The notes beneath the pieces are model-generated. The model worked only from the letters and a program-made list of their open reading frames with translations. It made no database searches and had not been told where the DNA came from. Shown here one piece after another: positions 9,301 to 20,415 of a DNA stretch of 25,888 bases; within the stretch, counting starts at the first letter, position 1; each line of letters opens with the position of its first letter. This DNA comes from Pelargonium nanum (lineage: Eukaryota; Streptophyta; Magnoliopsida; Geraniales; Geraniaceae): positions 1-25,888 of the forward strand of contig JAYMTF010001150.1 in assembly GCA_036897485.1 (NCBI GenBank). The letters run 5' to 3'. Both the position numbers and the translations under genes were made by a program.

Positions 9301-12300
9301 CAAAGAGACAGGTCGGTGCGCCTCAACCTCATCAGCAGCAGCGTCCAATAAAAAAAGCTATCATGAGGAGGATGTGGTTGGTGAGTGAGCGTGACTGCAT
9401 GAGGCTCAACTAGGTTCAAATATAACCTCCATCCCCAAGTGCCAAGCCCCTTCAATCCTTTGCGTGATAATGGTGGATAGAGATGATGGACAACGAGAGG
9501 AATGACGATTAGGAGAGACCGAGGATCAAAGAGGGTGAGATTGTGAGGAGGGTCTATGGTTGTGTTTGTGTGATAGTAAGAGTAGGAGTGCATAAGAGTA
9601 GTGTTAAAGGTAGTTTTTTTTATTTATTTTTAAACTATTATATTTTATTCGGGTTACCCGCATGGTTGTTGAATCAGGGTTTTTATCGTGAATCGTTGGA
9701 ACTTTTTTTGAACTATGAATTTTATGCTTCATAATATTTTTTGAAAAAAATAATTGGTCATCAATAGTTAGGCAGATATCTGTAATTATTTTCCTTCATA
9801 TGTATTAATTTTATTATAATATTATAGTGTATTTTTAGTATAATATTATATTTTCAATCCATTCTCTGCCTCCCTTCTTTGGTTTGATTGTGTAGATGAT
9901 AGACTCTTCGTATTCCAAATCCTAACCAAATCAAATTTGAAATATTAATAATTACAAAACCCAACTTTCATCGATTGAATTGCGCATTAAGTGAGAAAAT
10001 GAAAATAAATAGTTCACTCACTTATGGGTCTAATCATTAAAGAAGCCCTATTATTTGAACCAGATGAGTAGTTGGGAACCGCGCGGTTCATACCAATTGA
10101 ATTCGATATGTACTGTTCAGCAACCGATTCAAACTCTACAACTGTCCAACAACCATGGTTACCTGAATCATCCAGTCCGAAACTCGGAAACCAGAATTCC
10201 AACCGAATTCTTGAAAAATCTGAAACCAAATTGTCATCTGGTGTCCAAATTTTCCTTAGGTAAATGTTGTGCCCCTTTTGAAAAGGAGGGACCATTGCAT
10301 TTTGTACGTTATTTCCAAATGTAATTTTAAATATATCTCACAAACCAATGTACTTTCTGCAAGAAATGCATTTTGAAAATACAGTTTGAAAAGCCTTGTT
10401 TTTTGTGCAAGAGCTACAGCCCTCAGAGATTCACAGAACAACCTATTGTCTTATAATTAAGATTAGGGAGTTTTGGATCTTACTATTTTTCCCCCCTTTC
10501 CTCTTAGATGGTGATGGTGATAGTCATTGTTGCTATTGCACCTTAATCTTTTCAATAAAATATACTTATAGACGGTTGTCATTCTATATGTAAGTTGGAG
10601 TCTAAACCACTCATAATTTCTGAATAAAATGTGAGGCAGTACAAATTACCTACTAGATGGATTTAGAGATCGTTGATCAACCAAGGGTGGAAAAAGGATG
10701 GCTGTAATTGTTATTTGGTTATGTTACTACTTTACCACATTTGTGCATATCATCTACCTTCTGACCACTCATTTAGCTTCTTTTTTTCCGTGTAATATTT
10801 TTGTCTTGTTTAGAAAGTTAGCACCTTCACGGCTTTTCCTGGTTGAAAAATTTGGTCCTTGTATAATTTTATATGCAGTTGTCATTTTTGCATAATGTCT
10901 ATATGTTAGCTTGAGATATTATCCACTTCAGAGTTCTCATCCATATCTGGTATAATATCCTAATTTCGAATTATTTGTGTAGGTTAAGAATTTGCGGATT
11001 GGAGCAATGATAAGAACTGTTCTGCCCGCATTGGCCCAAGCTGTTGTTTTAAATTTCTCTTCTAATTTTCATCAAGAAACAGCTGAAAGTTTGAAGGAGA
11101 AGCTGCAGGTTGGATTTCCTTGTTTTTCTAACAATCCCTGATATTCCTTCCATATTTATGCAGTGTTGGCTAATAAAATTTGAAAAAATAAAAAATTATG
11201 CAGTGTTGGTACAGCTGGTAATTCGGGTTTAGGGTCAGGTTATTTCGGGGTCTTACTGAATAGACCTAACCTAAATCCGATCCACAAGAGGTACGGTTCA
11301 TGTGGGTCTCGGGTTAGGTCAAGTTGTGGGTTTTACATTGCCCCCGATCCACTTTTTTTTATTTATTTATAATAAACCCAACCCAAAAATTAATCGGGTC
11401 CATTTTTCTACATGTTTTCTAGACTTTCCAGCAGCTGCTTGTCATTATTTCTGTTGCTGACATGATCTTCTTTTGTTTTTAGCGCCTTTCTGCTGCAGTT
11501 GTTGAAGCATACAACATACTTCCTGATTTGGTAAGTTTTATCTTCTTGAATCGAAAGCCCCATTTCCCTCTCTTTGGGTTTCTGTAGTTGCGAGACTCTG
11601 CAAGTTCTGAACTGCAGTCATTAGTTTTATCACTTGCTCTGAGGACATGATTTTTGCTTACTCCAATTCAATTAATCTTATTTTCACATGTTTTTCACCT
11701 ATTTTTGTGCTAATACACATCCTCACATATATTGGGGATCCACTTATACCTAGTTAAAACTAAAACTGTTACACCTTTTTCTAACCATTAATTCTATACG
11801 ATGAAAATGTATACATATAAAGTATTTTTATTTTTTCTCTCTTCCACTTAAATTTAATAAATTTGTTCTCTCTCTTTAACTGATAAAGGCAAATGGAAGA
11901 GAAAAAAGAATGAAAATGTACTCTCTCCGTCCCAGAATAATTGTCCACTTTCCCATTCTGTAGAGATTAAGGATTAGTTAGTTAGAATTGTTTATTTTCC
12001 TTTATGCCCGATTACACTCTTGTTATAACAAACGCAAGCTATTCTAAATAACATAGAGATATTATTGGTAATTCATGTATAACTCCTCCCTAAAAAGGAA
12101 AGTAGACAATTATTTTGGTACAGTTTTTTGTAGAGAAAGTGGACAATTATTTTGGGACAGGAGTATAATTTTGCATTTCGTTTATCCACCATCAGAACTA
12201 ATATATCAACCTATAGTTAAGGAAGGGTGTAAAACTTTTGCACTTGGTATTATTAGTGGATCCCTCCTCAAGTCTCATACATAAGTGTTTGTGTATTAGT

Positions 12301-15300
12301 ATTAATCACTAGCTTATGTCATCATAATCCAGTGAAAACGGAATAAAAAGGCAAAACAGTTTAAATCCATTACTAGCATGTCATCATATTCATAATCAGT
12401 AAAAACGAAGTAAAATGGGAAAACAGTTTAAATACATTTCTAGCATGTCATCATAATCAGTAAAAATGATGTAAAATGGCAAAACAGTTTTAATAAAACA
12501 ATGGTATATCTTATTTGCATGCCAATGTCTCTTCCCTTGCATGCTCCATTTTGAGCTTTGATTTTATACCTTCTTGAACATTTTGGTTAGTTGTGTCTGA
12601 AGGTGGTAAGTGTGGTTGCAGAGGGATTGTTTGATCAAAATCATTTAAGCTGTTTGCACACCTCTTATAGACTAGAAAGCATTGTTATATCCTCATCGAC
12701 AAGTGTTTGCCCTGGGGTAGGTCAATCCATGCTGGTTTTGTGCTTGGCAGTGGCATAAGTACAACCTGTTAAATTTGATGAATGCTTCGAGAAGTGCCTA
12801 TGCAGTTCAATTTAAATTTATGAATGTAGGACATATTTGAGTTGAAATGCCTCCAGCTTTCGGGAATTTTACTGCAAGCTACAAATTGTTTTAACAGTTT
12901 GTGTCTATTTTACTGATTCTCGTTAAGCCCTAAACCTTATGATCTGCTGCTTGAAGATAAAGGCAGTATGATGGTTGGTGTGATAACATGCAAGTGGGTT
13001 CATGATCAATAAAATCAAAATTTTGTATTTTATTCTTCTAGCTTGCAATTATGTTGGATAAACTGCACATTGTCGTGTTCAAACTCATCATTCTCTTCAT
13101 TCTAGAAACCTGATGCTCTGTTTTGAAGTCCCTTTATTTTGGCATTACCACAAGATATCCCACTTGTGTTCCTTTTCATTCATTTCAAGCAGGATCTCGT
13201 TGTTCCTTCTCTTTTGAAAGAAGGCATTGGTTTTTCTTCATCAACTCTGTCAATTGTTCCCGGAATACCTATAAAGCCCATGCTCGCAAAGTACATACAT
13301 TTTACGTTGTTTTCTACTTTATTTCTTACATATGCCAGATGCATTGATGATGTTTGCTTAATTTGTATTATGTTTGTTCGTTTGGTAGAATCACAAATGG
13401 AGTTCCGCAAGCATTAAGGCTCTTTCAAAATAAAGCTTTCACTTGTGAATACAAGTAAGTCCATTTTCTAATTTTGATCCCTTATTCCTGTGTTGTCCTA
13501 TATCCATGATATAGTTTTCATAAGTGTTATCTTGTGTATGAAACTTCAGTGGGCAGAAAATTAGACATGACTTTGTGAGTATATACTTTGACATGGTGCT
13601 TACTGGGAGCTGGTTAAGTCTTGGAGGTGTCTGGTAGATTGAAAAACTGGCCAACCATGCACAACAGAGATGCTTAATTCTACTTAAGAAATCCAATTCA
13701 TACTTCAACAAGCTTAGAAACTGAATATTGGAAGAGCTATTCCAATTAGAATCATCTATTTAAAAGTTGATCTAATTATCATGTTATGAACTGGGAAAAT
13801 CTGTAATACCTCCTAGGGTATATCCCAAATTTATCTGTACTAATGTATTATGCCAAAATATCAGGTGGGGAAAATAGAATGTATTCCATCCATATATGAG
13901 AATATAGGTTAAAGTCTTATTTTTGACACGAGACTAATGGTCTGTTGTAAAATGCTGAGGATACCTTATAGACTTGCAAATATATGTGTAATGGCATTGA
14001 ATGCTCATATCCAAGACTTCAAATTGATGCTTCAGTGTTCCATCCCCTCAATTCTGACTTACATCTAGCATGTATTATATGCATTCACTCGGTACAACCG
14101 TATAAAAAGTTTGTATATTAAAACAAAAGGAGAATTTCATTATGCGAGATACAAGCTTTCAAGCAACCAAAACAATCTAACAATAAGCAAGATGATAAAA
14201 TACAAAATGGAAACAAGAGATAATTTCACATTATCCCTCTAAACTTTTTTTTTTCCTTCACCTAACCACCCTCATGTTTTACTGGACCCAATTTTATGTT
14301 AACTTTAACGAATTTTTCTAACTTTTTTGTTTAATGCCAAAACTATCCCTGAACACTTTTTGTTGTTGTTCTTAATTACCATGTTGAAGATCCCGGTTGC
14401 AAGAAGTTTCAACGTTTGGAGATTTCAGCAACCAGATTCTGGAAGTTTCATAAAATTAACCAATTTAACAACCATACCCGTCTATGAAATTTTCATTATA
14501 TCATTAATTTTTAAGTGCCAATATTTTAGAAAGTTTTCAAATCATCCTACATTTAGTATGTTCATCAATAATTTTGTCCATCATCCATATTTATAGCAAT
14601 GATCTTATTGGTAGTTCGATTTTTTTAGAACACTTGTATAATAACACGTCAAATTGAAAAAGTACAAATTTTTACAAAAGAAAATTAGCGTACTAATCAA
14701 ATTCAAAGTGTGGATGACGGTTGAGGAGGGTGTTGGATCTCGTTGTCTTTTCTCTCTCATCTCTTCTCTCTCCATCTTTGTGGAGCCGACAATGGCATCA
14801 AGGCAGAGCTGCATAGGAGTATCTTTTTGGCAAAGCTGTGAGGCAGCAGTTGCCCATGGGCGAGGCGGTGTGGCAGAGTTGCGGCTGGCCTTCTCTCCCT
14901 CTCTCTTTTAATCTAAATATCTAATGGAGTAAAGGCCTATATATATCAAGGGTATACTAGTCTTCTTAGAAAAAAATAATAATAATAATTGACATTGTTA
15001 CTAACTATTTGGTCTATTGAAACATAAGAGTGGTTAGATGAAGAAAAAGTAGTTTAGGGGTTGTGTGATTTTGGTGTCAACTTCAGTGGTTATGTGAAAT
15101 TATCCTTAAAAATAATATTGTACTAAATTGGTCATCGCATCTCAATTTACTGTTCAATTCTACTGATTCATTCTCATGTTTGCATTTTATTAAATTCAAT
15201 ATCAATGACAAGTTAGTAAACAATATTCGGTTTTGTGTTTTTTCATGCAGCTCCTTTTATTATTCAGATCATTCAATGTCGGGGATCTAAGAATCATTTT

Positions 15301-18300
15301 CAATAGCATTGTTTATTTGACATTTCTTATATATTGAGATCACTTTTCTTGTTTTTATTTCTTTGTTCATCCAACATAGTTCAGTTCTTTTTTAATAAAG
15401 AAGAATTATGGCATATTTTATATGAAGGATGGAAAGTTAAGAGAATAAATGACCAAGATTCTCCAATTTTTCTTTAATGTTTAATGTAGTCTTTAGCTTC
15501 TATTTTCATCACTTTCTGTCCTCCCTTACAAACACATAATTTAGTTTGGTGCTGCTTGCCTTTTCCATTGGGGTGTTTATGATGTCTTTTTTCTAATCAA
15601 CTTACCTATTAGTGCTTATTTTCCTCACTCAGCATTTGTTGCATGGCAATTAGCATATATGTGAATGTAATTTCAGATATGATGGTCAACGTGCCCAAAT
15701 TCACAAACTTGTTGATGGTTCTATCCGTGTCTTTTCGCGAAATGGGGAGGAAACAACGAAAAGATTTCCAGATGTGATTAAAATTGTTAAGGAATCATGC
15801 AAACCTGCTGCTCATACTTTCATACTGGATTCAGAGGTAAGAACTTCTCAAAGTCATTGTGTTTTTGTATTATTTAAGGAATGGCAGTAGTTTGATTGTA
15901 GGGCATAGTGTAATATAAATTTATGTATTTTTGGCCTAACTCTATGCAAGCAGAAATTTATAATCAATATATTACTGGGTTAAGTAAAGGGATGCTATGC
16001 TACTTTGGGTTTTGAAGTATTCGATTGCTAAGCGGCACTATATAATCCCTACTAAAAAATGACATGCATGTTAACACCTTGTGTGTTTGTGCGCGCGTGT
16101 GATGTTGATACTAGCACTGAGAATAATGTCTTATTTTCATTTAATCCTGGACAAAATTCTATTACCTCATTTTTTATTTCTCTGGATGTAGGTAGTTGCA
16201 GTTGATAGAAAAAATGGCTGCAAGCTCATGTCTTTCCAAGAGTTATCTTCAAGAGAGAGAGGGAGCAAAGATTCGATAATTTCAGTGGATAGCATTAAGG
16301 TATGTGTGGTCATATATTCCAATGCTTATTAGAAGATATGTTGAGAGCCTTAAAACTCAATGTGAATCTGATCAAACATAGATTCTTGTTATTCCATTTT
16401 ATATTTTAAGGATTCGTTTTATCTTCTTTTTTTTTTTTTTTGGGTGGAAGATGATCATTTCCCTGCTATTTTTTACATACTGTCTACAACTTTTTCCATT
16501 CACATAGATTATTAGTTGTCTAATTTCTGGATTTTTTCTCTTTGTGCAGGTCGACATCTGTGTGTTTATCTTTGATATCATGTTTGCTAATGGAGAGGGG
16601 TAATCATCTAGAACCTTCTCCTGGGATCATTTGATGTCTTCTGGTCACACACTTTCACAAACTCACACAGAATTAATTCTTCATGCTACAATAATACATT
16701 ATTGTGAACTTAACAAGGATAGAATCCTAGAAGAATCATAGCATATCAATAAGTTTTCAATCTTCCCCAAAGCCCCTTGTACCTGATAATGTACCTGATA
16801 AATTTGCTGGCAATGATTTCAGTTTTTCTGATTTTGGATTTTCTCTCTCAGTGCTTGTGTCTGAGATCTGCATAGGATGGAATTGGAATCTTAATGTCCG
16901 ATATCTGTACATGTGAATGCGATAGGGCATGTATTTCTGGTATAAATATAATGGAATCAAGTTTCTATCTTGTACTTCCACTTTTTTTTCCTACGCAAAT
17001 TAAAAACAACTTTATAAAAACCAAGGTGTCTTCAACATGTCCACCCTTGATTGATACTGATGTACCTATTTGGTTTAGAGGTGGTATTTTTTTGGCTCTC
17101 TACACTGCTGTGTGCTGGTCATTTTTCTCTGTGTGTTTACTCTGAACTATGTGCAGTTACATTAAACAGAAAGGCAGATCAGCGGCCTTCCGTATATGCC
17201 TATTGCGTAATGATATATAATTTTTGTTGTGAGAAAGCTAGTTGCATATATTACACCATTTAGTCTGCTAAATTTTGTATATGGTTCTTTGGTTCACAAA
17301 ATTGTGTACAAGTCATTTGATGTTCTCAAATGGGTGTATTTGACTGTTTGAGTTCAATTGCTTTTTGTCTGTGATAGATTCTTAAATCATAAGATATATG
17401 TATATTTGTACGGGTCATCTATGGTATATTATCAAACGAAAATGGGTTTACTCCTCATTCCCCCCTATTTTTCTCTACTATTATATATATATATATATAT
17501 ATTTATGTATGTATGTATGTATTTTAAATTTGCACACACCTAGCATGTATGCAGGACTAGCAATTGATGAAGAGCTTGTGAATGAGTCTTGAGCTGTAAT
17601 AACTTTGTAAACTGTTATTCTATGTGTTTCAGTTTCTCTGCTTATCGTCTTAAGTGACTCTGTTACAGGTTGTTGGGTAGTCCCCTCCGTCGAAGACGAC
17701 AATGTACGTGTTATCTCATCTTTTGATGTTGCAGAGATCGTTCAATATTATTTGGATAGTGAACTCTTTTTCTCTTGAAGTTTTCTCTCGAAATCGAACT
17801 TATCATTGTAACCAACCCATCATGAAAAATAAAGGAATAAAAGTTATTTGTAATATTAAATGCAGATTTCATGGATTTGTTTTGCAACGAGAAGTTGGGT
17901 TATTTTGAGTACGCAAAGAAAATAACAGTAAGTGCCTTAGCCTTGCCTGTTCAAATAAGTGATCATTTTGCAGATTAGTGGTTTATATGATTAGTTGTTT
18001 TCTAGATTGAAGCAAACGATGCTTGTTTGACGAACGAAGCCACTTTAGATAAAATGAGTTCTTTTCTGGAAGATGCATTCCACTCCTCTTGTGAAGGGAT
18101 TATGGTTAAATCCTTGGATGTTGATGCTGGATATACTCCCTCAAAGCGTAGCAACACATGGTTAAAGGTTTGTGCATGCCAAACCCTTTCTCTATGTTTA
18201 TGAACCAAAATAATACTATAAATTTATAGCACCTATCGAGGTTTTGGGTTCTTTTGTAGGTCAAGCGAGATTATGTGGATGGACTCAATGATTCTGTTGA

Positions 18301-19969
18301 TTTAGTTCCTATTGGAGCTTGGCATGGAAATGGAAGGAAGGCTGGATGGTATGACCTCATTATCATTACCATATGTAATTTACACATTCAATGCAATTCA
18401 TATAGGCATGAATAAGTTAGAACCACTTGAGCTTGTTACAACTAAGACATGTGGGGGACCATGAGGAAAAGTTAAGTATTAATTAAATCATCCTTAACTT
18501 TTGCAAAAAAAAAAAAAAGAAAAAGAAAAGGAAAGTGGAGCAGTGGGCACTCATTTTGGGACGGAGGAAGTATTTGATGTAAAAGGACTGGGAGATGAAA
18601 GCTGATTCTGGAGAAGTATTGTCGGCTGTAGGGGTGTTCATATTCGGTCCGGACCGGATTTTGGACCAGTACGGGACCATGGACCGAATCTTCTCGGTCC
18701 AGTCCTTTGTAAAAGATTTTAATCCGGACCGAAATCTTTATTTATTTATTTATTTTATTCTCTTACAATATAGATATTTTAATTTTGTTTATGACTTCGA
18801 CTACAGTCCACTGATTATTTCTCACATAATTCACTCAAATTACAAAATTTTCATTTGCTTCCAAATTTTTTGTTTTAAAAAGTACTTTTTAATTTTTTAT
18901 TTATTAAACTTGGTTCAATCCGGTCCTGGTGCTCAAATTTCCTTGATTTCGATCCCCATCTTGCCCGGTTGAACACCCCTAGTCGCATAACAATAATAAA
19001 GCAGTTGCTTTAAACAATGAAATATTATAACTTATGTGCTTTAGGCTTCTTGGCAGTTGTTGAGTGTGTTTATCCAGTAAGTATAAGGCTTTTTTAGAGT
19101 AGGTCAGCCAATTTCATGCTTTTTTTGTATTATGGAATGTCAAATAATTTAAACCATGCGATTGGCATCTCAACCAAGCTAAGCACTCTATCTCAACTAC
19201 ATGTAGTCAAATAATAGGATCCCTTGTTCCATTCCATTCTATCTGACATGCTCCCTGATCGCTTCCTTCCCAAATGCTCATATTTATGTGAATGGTTTTG
19301 TCAAAATTAATTGCAAACTTTTGTTATGTTGCAGGTACAGTCCATTCCTCATGGCTTGTTACAATCCTGAAACTGAGGAATTCCAAAGTGTATGCCGTGT
19401 CATGTCTGGATTTTCAGATTCTTTTTACAAAGAGGTAAATGTTGTCAACACTTACCTGCATGGTAGCTTCGTATTTAAATGATCAATTCAGAAATACTGC
19501 AATGAAGTCGATTATTTTGTCCTGAAAGAAGAGAGCCTTGAGCAAATGATCTCATGCCCTTTCTTTTCTTGCTCTTTTGAAAGGCTCATTTTCTTAAATA
19601 TTAATTTCATGCACCATATCCCGTAACGTATGTTGACTAAGGTTTTGCGGACTGATTCAGATGAAAGAATTCTTTAGTGGGGATAAGATCTTGTTGAAGA
19701 AGCCAGCGTACTATCGAACTGGTGAAGGACCCGATATGTGGTTTTCTCCTGAAGTTGTATGGGAGATAAGAGGCGCAGATTTCACAGTGTCGTCAGTTCA
19801 CCAAGCTGCTGTTGGTTTAGTTCATCCCTCGCGTGGCATATCAATCAGATTTCCTAGATTCGTAAGCTGTGTTTCTGATAGAAATCCAGAGGAATGTAGC
19901 ACAGCTGCTGATATGGCTGAAATGTTTTTTTCTCAGACCCGAAGGAAAGATGTGATGGTTGAAGATTAA
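3387..19969 (+). CDS. LIG6: DNA ligase 6: SNM1-type MBL/beta-CASP nuclease fused to ATP-dependent DNA ligase (19 exons)
   Basis: Exons inferred by frame, splice sites and family conservation: 3387-5658, 5770-5887, 5993-6074, 7413-7515, 7618-7714, 8364-8466, 10983-11108, 11483-11530, 13193-13290, 13389-13454, 15677-15836, 16192-16299, 16550-16599, 17669-17703, 17866-17927, 18006-18167, 18260-18348, 19335-19434, 19661-19969. Joined they give 4188 nt, 1395 residues, close to Arabidopsis LIG6. Residues 1-400 are an SNM1/Artemis-like metallo-beta-lactamase plus beta-CASP module. The 400-757 linker has a PIP box. The C-terminal half is the ligase: motif I YKYDGQR (nucleophile Lys1038), LDSEVV (Glu1091), FDIMF, EGIMVK (1206-1211), KVKRDY (1230-1235) and RFPRF (1356-1360). 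Plant LIG6 seals DNA breaks during repair and has been tied to seed longevity. All junctions are GT..AG except the intron 2 acceptor, which reads AA. Start chosen for CAATCCATGG context and Met before the conserved region. Confidence 0.93.
4779..4914 (+). other. LIG6: UBA-like helical segment 1 in LIG6 linker
   Basis: Residues about 465-509 (DLTKVIEELRECLPTWVTR then DLISSSGRNIVDAVSNFYDN) have the three-helix, small-residue pattern of UBA-like domains, ending with the typical AVSNFYDN-style last helix. A second similar segment lies at about 646-686 (5322-5444), with SYAAILVGKTTGDLNMALDLHYGN. The two halves flank the PIP box. UBA-like folds often bind ubiquitin, but some are only structural, so function is inferred weakly. 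Confidence 0.4.
5187..5210 (+). other. LIG6: PIP box (PCNA-binding motif) in LIG6 linker
   Basis: Residues 601-608 read QTSITKFF, an exact fit to the PCNA-interacting peptide pattern Q-x-x-(I/L/M)-x-x-(F/Y)-(F/Y). It follows a Lys-rich tract at about 575-600 (KKKGSTASKPNKKAK), which could serve as a nuclear localisation signal and is typical of the basic context around PIP boxes. In other ligases and nucleases such motifs dock the enzyme on the sliding clamp at replication or repair sites. The assignment is by pattern only. Confidence 0.7.
5888..5992 (+). other. LIG6: LIG6 intron 2 with anomalous acceptor (AA instead of AG)
   Basis: The donor at 5888 (AGAAG|GTTTGT) is normal. The conserved protein continues MFR-S-LLALS, which needs exon 3 to begin with C at 5993 (AG|C, then TTG CTG). 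The two bases before it are AA within TCTTACAA, downstream of a good pyrimidine tract at 5965-5979. The nearest AGs (5953-5954 and 6013-6014) both shift the frame. Retaining the 105-nt intron keeps frame but hits TAG at 5952-5954. A single G>A change or base error explains it best. Confidence 0.7.
6075..7412 (+). other. LIG6: LIG6 intron 3
   Basis: An AT-rich 1.3-kb intron with GT donor at 6075 and acceptor TGATGCAG at 7411-7412. It contains an A/T-rich block at 6160-6660, a slightly more GC-rich patch at 6700-6850 of unknown origin, and a minus-strand open patch at about 7220-7370 whose composition looks protein-like. No named element was recognised. Confidence 0.6.
8467..10982 (+). other. 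LIG6: LIG6 intron 6 (2.5 kb)
   Basis: Donor GTAAGT at 8467 and acceptor TGTGTAG before 10983. Two diverged direct copies sharing an AAAAGAGTGAT(T/G)AAATGTTTT core lie at about 8693-8765 and 8813-8888. At about 9100-9620 is a block that looks inserted, containing GC-richer sequence (CATCAGCAGCAGCGTCC), and at about 10010-10260 a patch with GGTTC/GAACC words like those in hAT-like elements. Borders of these blocks are not resolvable by eye. No coding exon was found inside. Confidence 0.5.
11198..11400. mobile_element. Possible GGGTT-rich hAT-like miniature element in LIG6 intron 7
   Basis: The interval holds alternating CGGGTT/GGTCAGGTT words and their complements (AACCCAACCC, ATCGGGTCC), the same vocabulary as the bounded hAT-like element at 3032-3234. 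A TATGCAGTGTTGG word occurs just before it (about 11158-11170) and again at its left edge (about 11197-11209), which may mark a duplication. No clean terminal inverted repeat or target duplication could be fixed, so the borders are approximate. Confidence 0.4.
11921..12163. mobile_element. Stowaway-type MITE in LIG6 intron 8
   Basis: The left terminus starts CTCTCTCCGTCCCAGAATAA (11921) and continues to about 11952. The right terminus (12135-12163) is its reverse complement with a 3-nt gap and few mismatches, ending GGGACAGGAG. The element is flanked by TA dinucleotides at 11919-11920 and 12164-12165. The CTCCCTCCGTCCC-type terminus, TA target and 243-bp size are those of Stowaway (Tc1/mariner-derived) MITEs. 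It carries no gene and lies inside the 1.66-kb intron between exons 8 and 9. Confidence 0.85.
12309..12495. repeat. Tandem repeat, three copies of about 61-67 bp, in LIG6 intron 8
   Basis: Three successive copies begin at CTAGC(TT)ATGTCATCAT (12309), CTAGCATGTCATCAT (12373) and CTAGCATGTCATCAT (12440). Each goes on to a CAGT(A/G)AAAA motif and ends with a (G/A)AAACAGTTT motif. The copies are 64, 67 and about 56 bp, the second having a short internal duplication (TTCATAATCA). This is a local intronic minisatellite. Confidence 0.8.
13455..15676 (+). other. LIG6: LIG6 intron 10, splitting the nucleophile lysine codon
   Basis: Exon 10 ends ...TGT GAA TAC AA and exon 11 begins A TAT GAT GGT CAA CGT, so the AAA codon for Lys1038 of ligase motif I (YKYDGQR) is formed only by joining across 2222 nt. 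Donor GTAAGT and acceptor TTTCAG are good. The intron contains the foldback element at 14219-15105 and otherwise AT-rich sequence without a recognised feature. Confidence 0.85.
14219..15105. mobile_element. Foldback MITE-like element in LIG6 intron 10
   Basis: The left end (from 14219, GATAATTTCACATTATCC, then CCTCTAAAC and TTCACCTAACCACCCTCATG) is mirrored by the right end, whose complement from 15105 reads GGATAATTTCACATAACC, then CCCCTAAAC and TTCATCTAACCACTCTTATG. The right end has one extra block. The inverted termini are roughly 70-110 bp long and enclose about 700 bp without a transposase. Its class (Mutator-like or other) is uncertain, because no target duplication could be fixed by eye. 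It lies inside the intron that splits the catalytic lysine codon. Confidence 0.6.
17480..17524. repeat. (TA)n followed by (GTAT)n microsatellite in LIG6 intron 13
   Basis: About ten TA units are followed by four GTAT units. This is a compound simple repeat in the 1.07-kb intron between exons 13 (16550-16599) and 14 (17669-17703). The rest of that intron holds no recognised element. Confidence 0.85.
18524..18575. repeat. Possible one-ended Stowaway remnant in LIG6 intron 17
   Basis: GAAAGTGGAGCAGTGGGCAC and, further on, TTTTGGGACGGAGGAAGTA at about 18553-18571 match the right terminus of Stowaway elements such as the one at 11921-12163, complete with the terminal TA. No matching left terminus was seen upstream, so it is either truncated or very diverged. 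Confidence 0.45.
18629..18981. mobile_element. hAT-like miniature element with 12-bp perfect TIR in LIG6 intron 17
   Basis: The termini TAGGGGTGTTCA (18629-18640) and TGAACACCCCTA (18970-18981) are exact inverted repeats. The interior near each end has GGTCCGGACCGG / CCGGTCC words, a composition typical of plant hAT-derived miniature elements. The 8-bp flanks GTCGGCTG and GTCGCATA agree at 5 of 8 positions, so an 8-bp target duplication is possible but degraded. At 353 bp it has no transposase; an open frame of 125 codons through it is low-complexity and not a gene. Confidence 0.75.
19661..19969 (+). other. LIG6: LIG6 last exon: OB-fold end of the ligase
   Basis: The final exon encodes residues 1294-1395, including PAYYRTGEGPDMWF, VWEIRGADFT and ligase motif VI (RFPRF, 1356-1360). 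It then has the NPEECSTAADMAEMF tail seen in LIG6 proteins and a TAA stop. Acceptor GATTCAG precedes 19661. The ATG at its first codon is internal and not a separate gene start. Confidence 0.9.
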
Positions 19970-20415
19970 ATGTACATCAAAATGGAGTGCACTGAGTAGT
20001 ACTCCAAACAGTTTTTGAATGTACAAAGTTTTCATGTTTTTTGGTGCAAATATATGGAGTAAAATGGGTAACACAGTTGTACATGTTATTTTGACTACCA
20101 AAGTTATGGAATAAATCTTAGGGTAATTGCACAAATCTTCGATGTGGTTTTGTCCACAAACAGACTACTCAATTTAAAAATGTACAATACATAGCTTCTT
20201 TAAAGTATTTTGTCTACGATAATTAACTACTTTAAACTTTAAAATTCAAATATTGTTCTCTAAAAAAACTATTATACTATTCATTTAATTTTAAATTTTC
20301 AAATAATAGTATCTATTTGAATTTGTGAAGAAAAATCAATAGTCTTATAATCATGTTCTCTCTTATGAATCTTAAAACATATATATGAATCATATGTTAA
20401 AGATTATAAGGTAGA
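19970..20415 (+). other. LIG6 3' flank with possible poly(A) signal
   Basis: AT-rich sequence follows the stop codon. AATAAA at 20110-20115, about 140 nt downstream, is a plausible near-upstream polyadenylation element. The stretch from about 20120 (GGGTAATTGCACAAA...) looks like a dispersed repeat, but no termini were identified. No gene is seen. Confidence 0.45.

Noticed and set aside
14654..14911. 85-codon frame in LIG6 intron 10
   Set aside because: It lies in the interior of the foldback element, shows no domain and has low-complexity Ser/Leu stretches.
18595..18972. 125-codon frame in LIG6 intron 17
   Set aside because: It runs through the hAT-like miniature element and AT-rich filler, with no recognisable domain.
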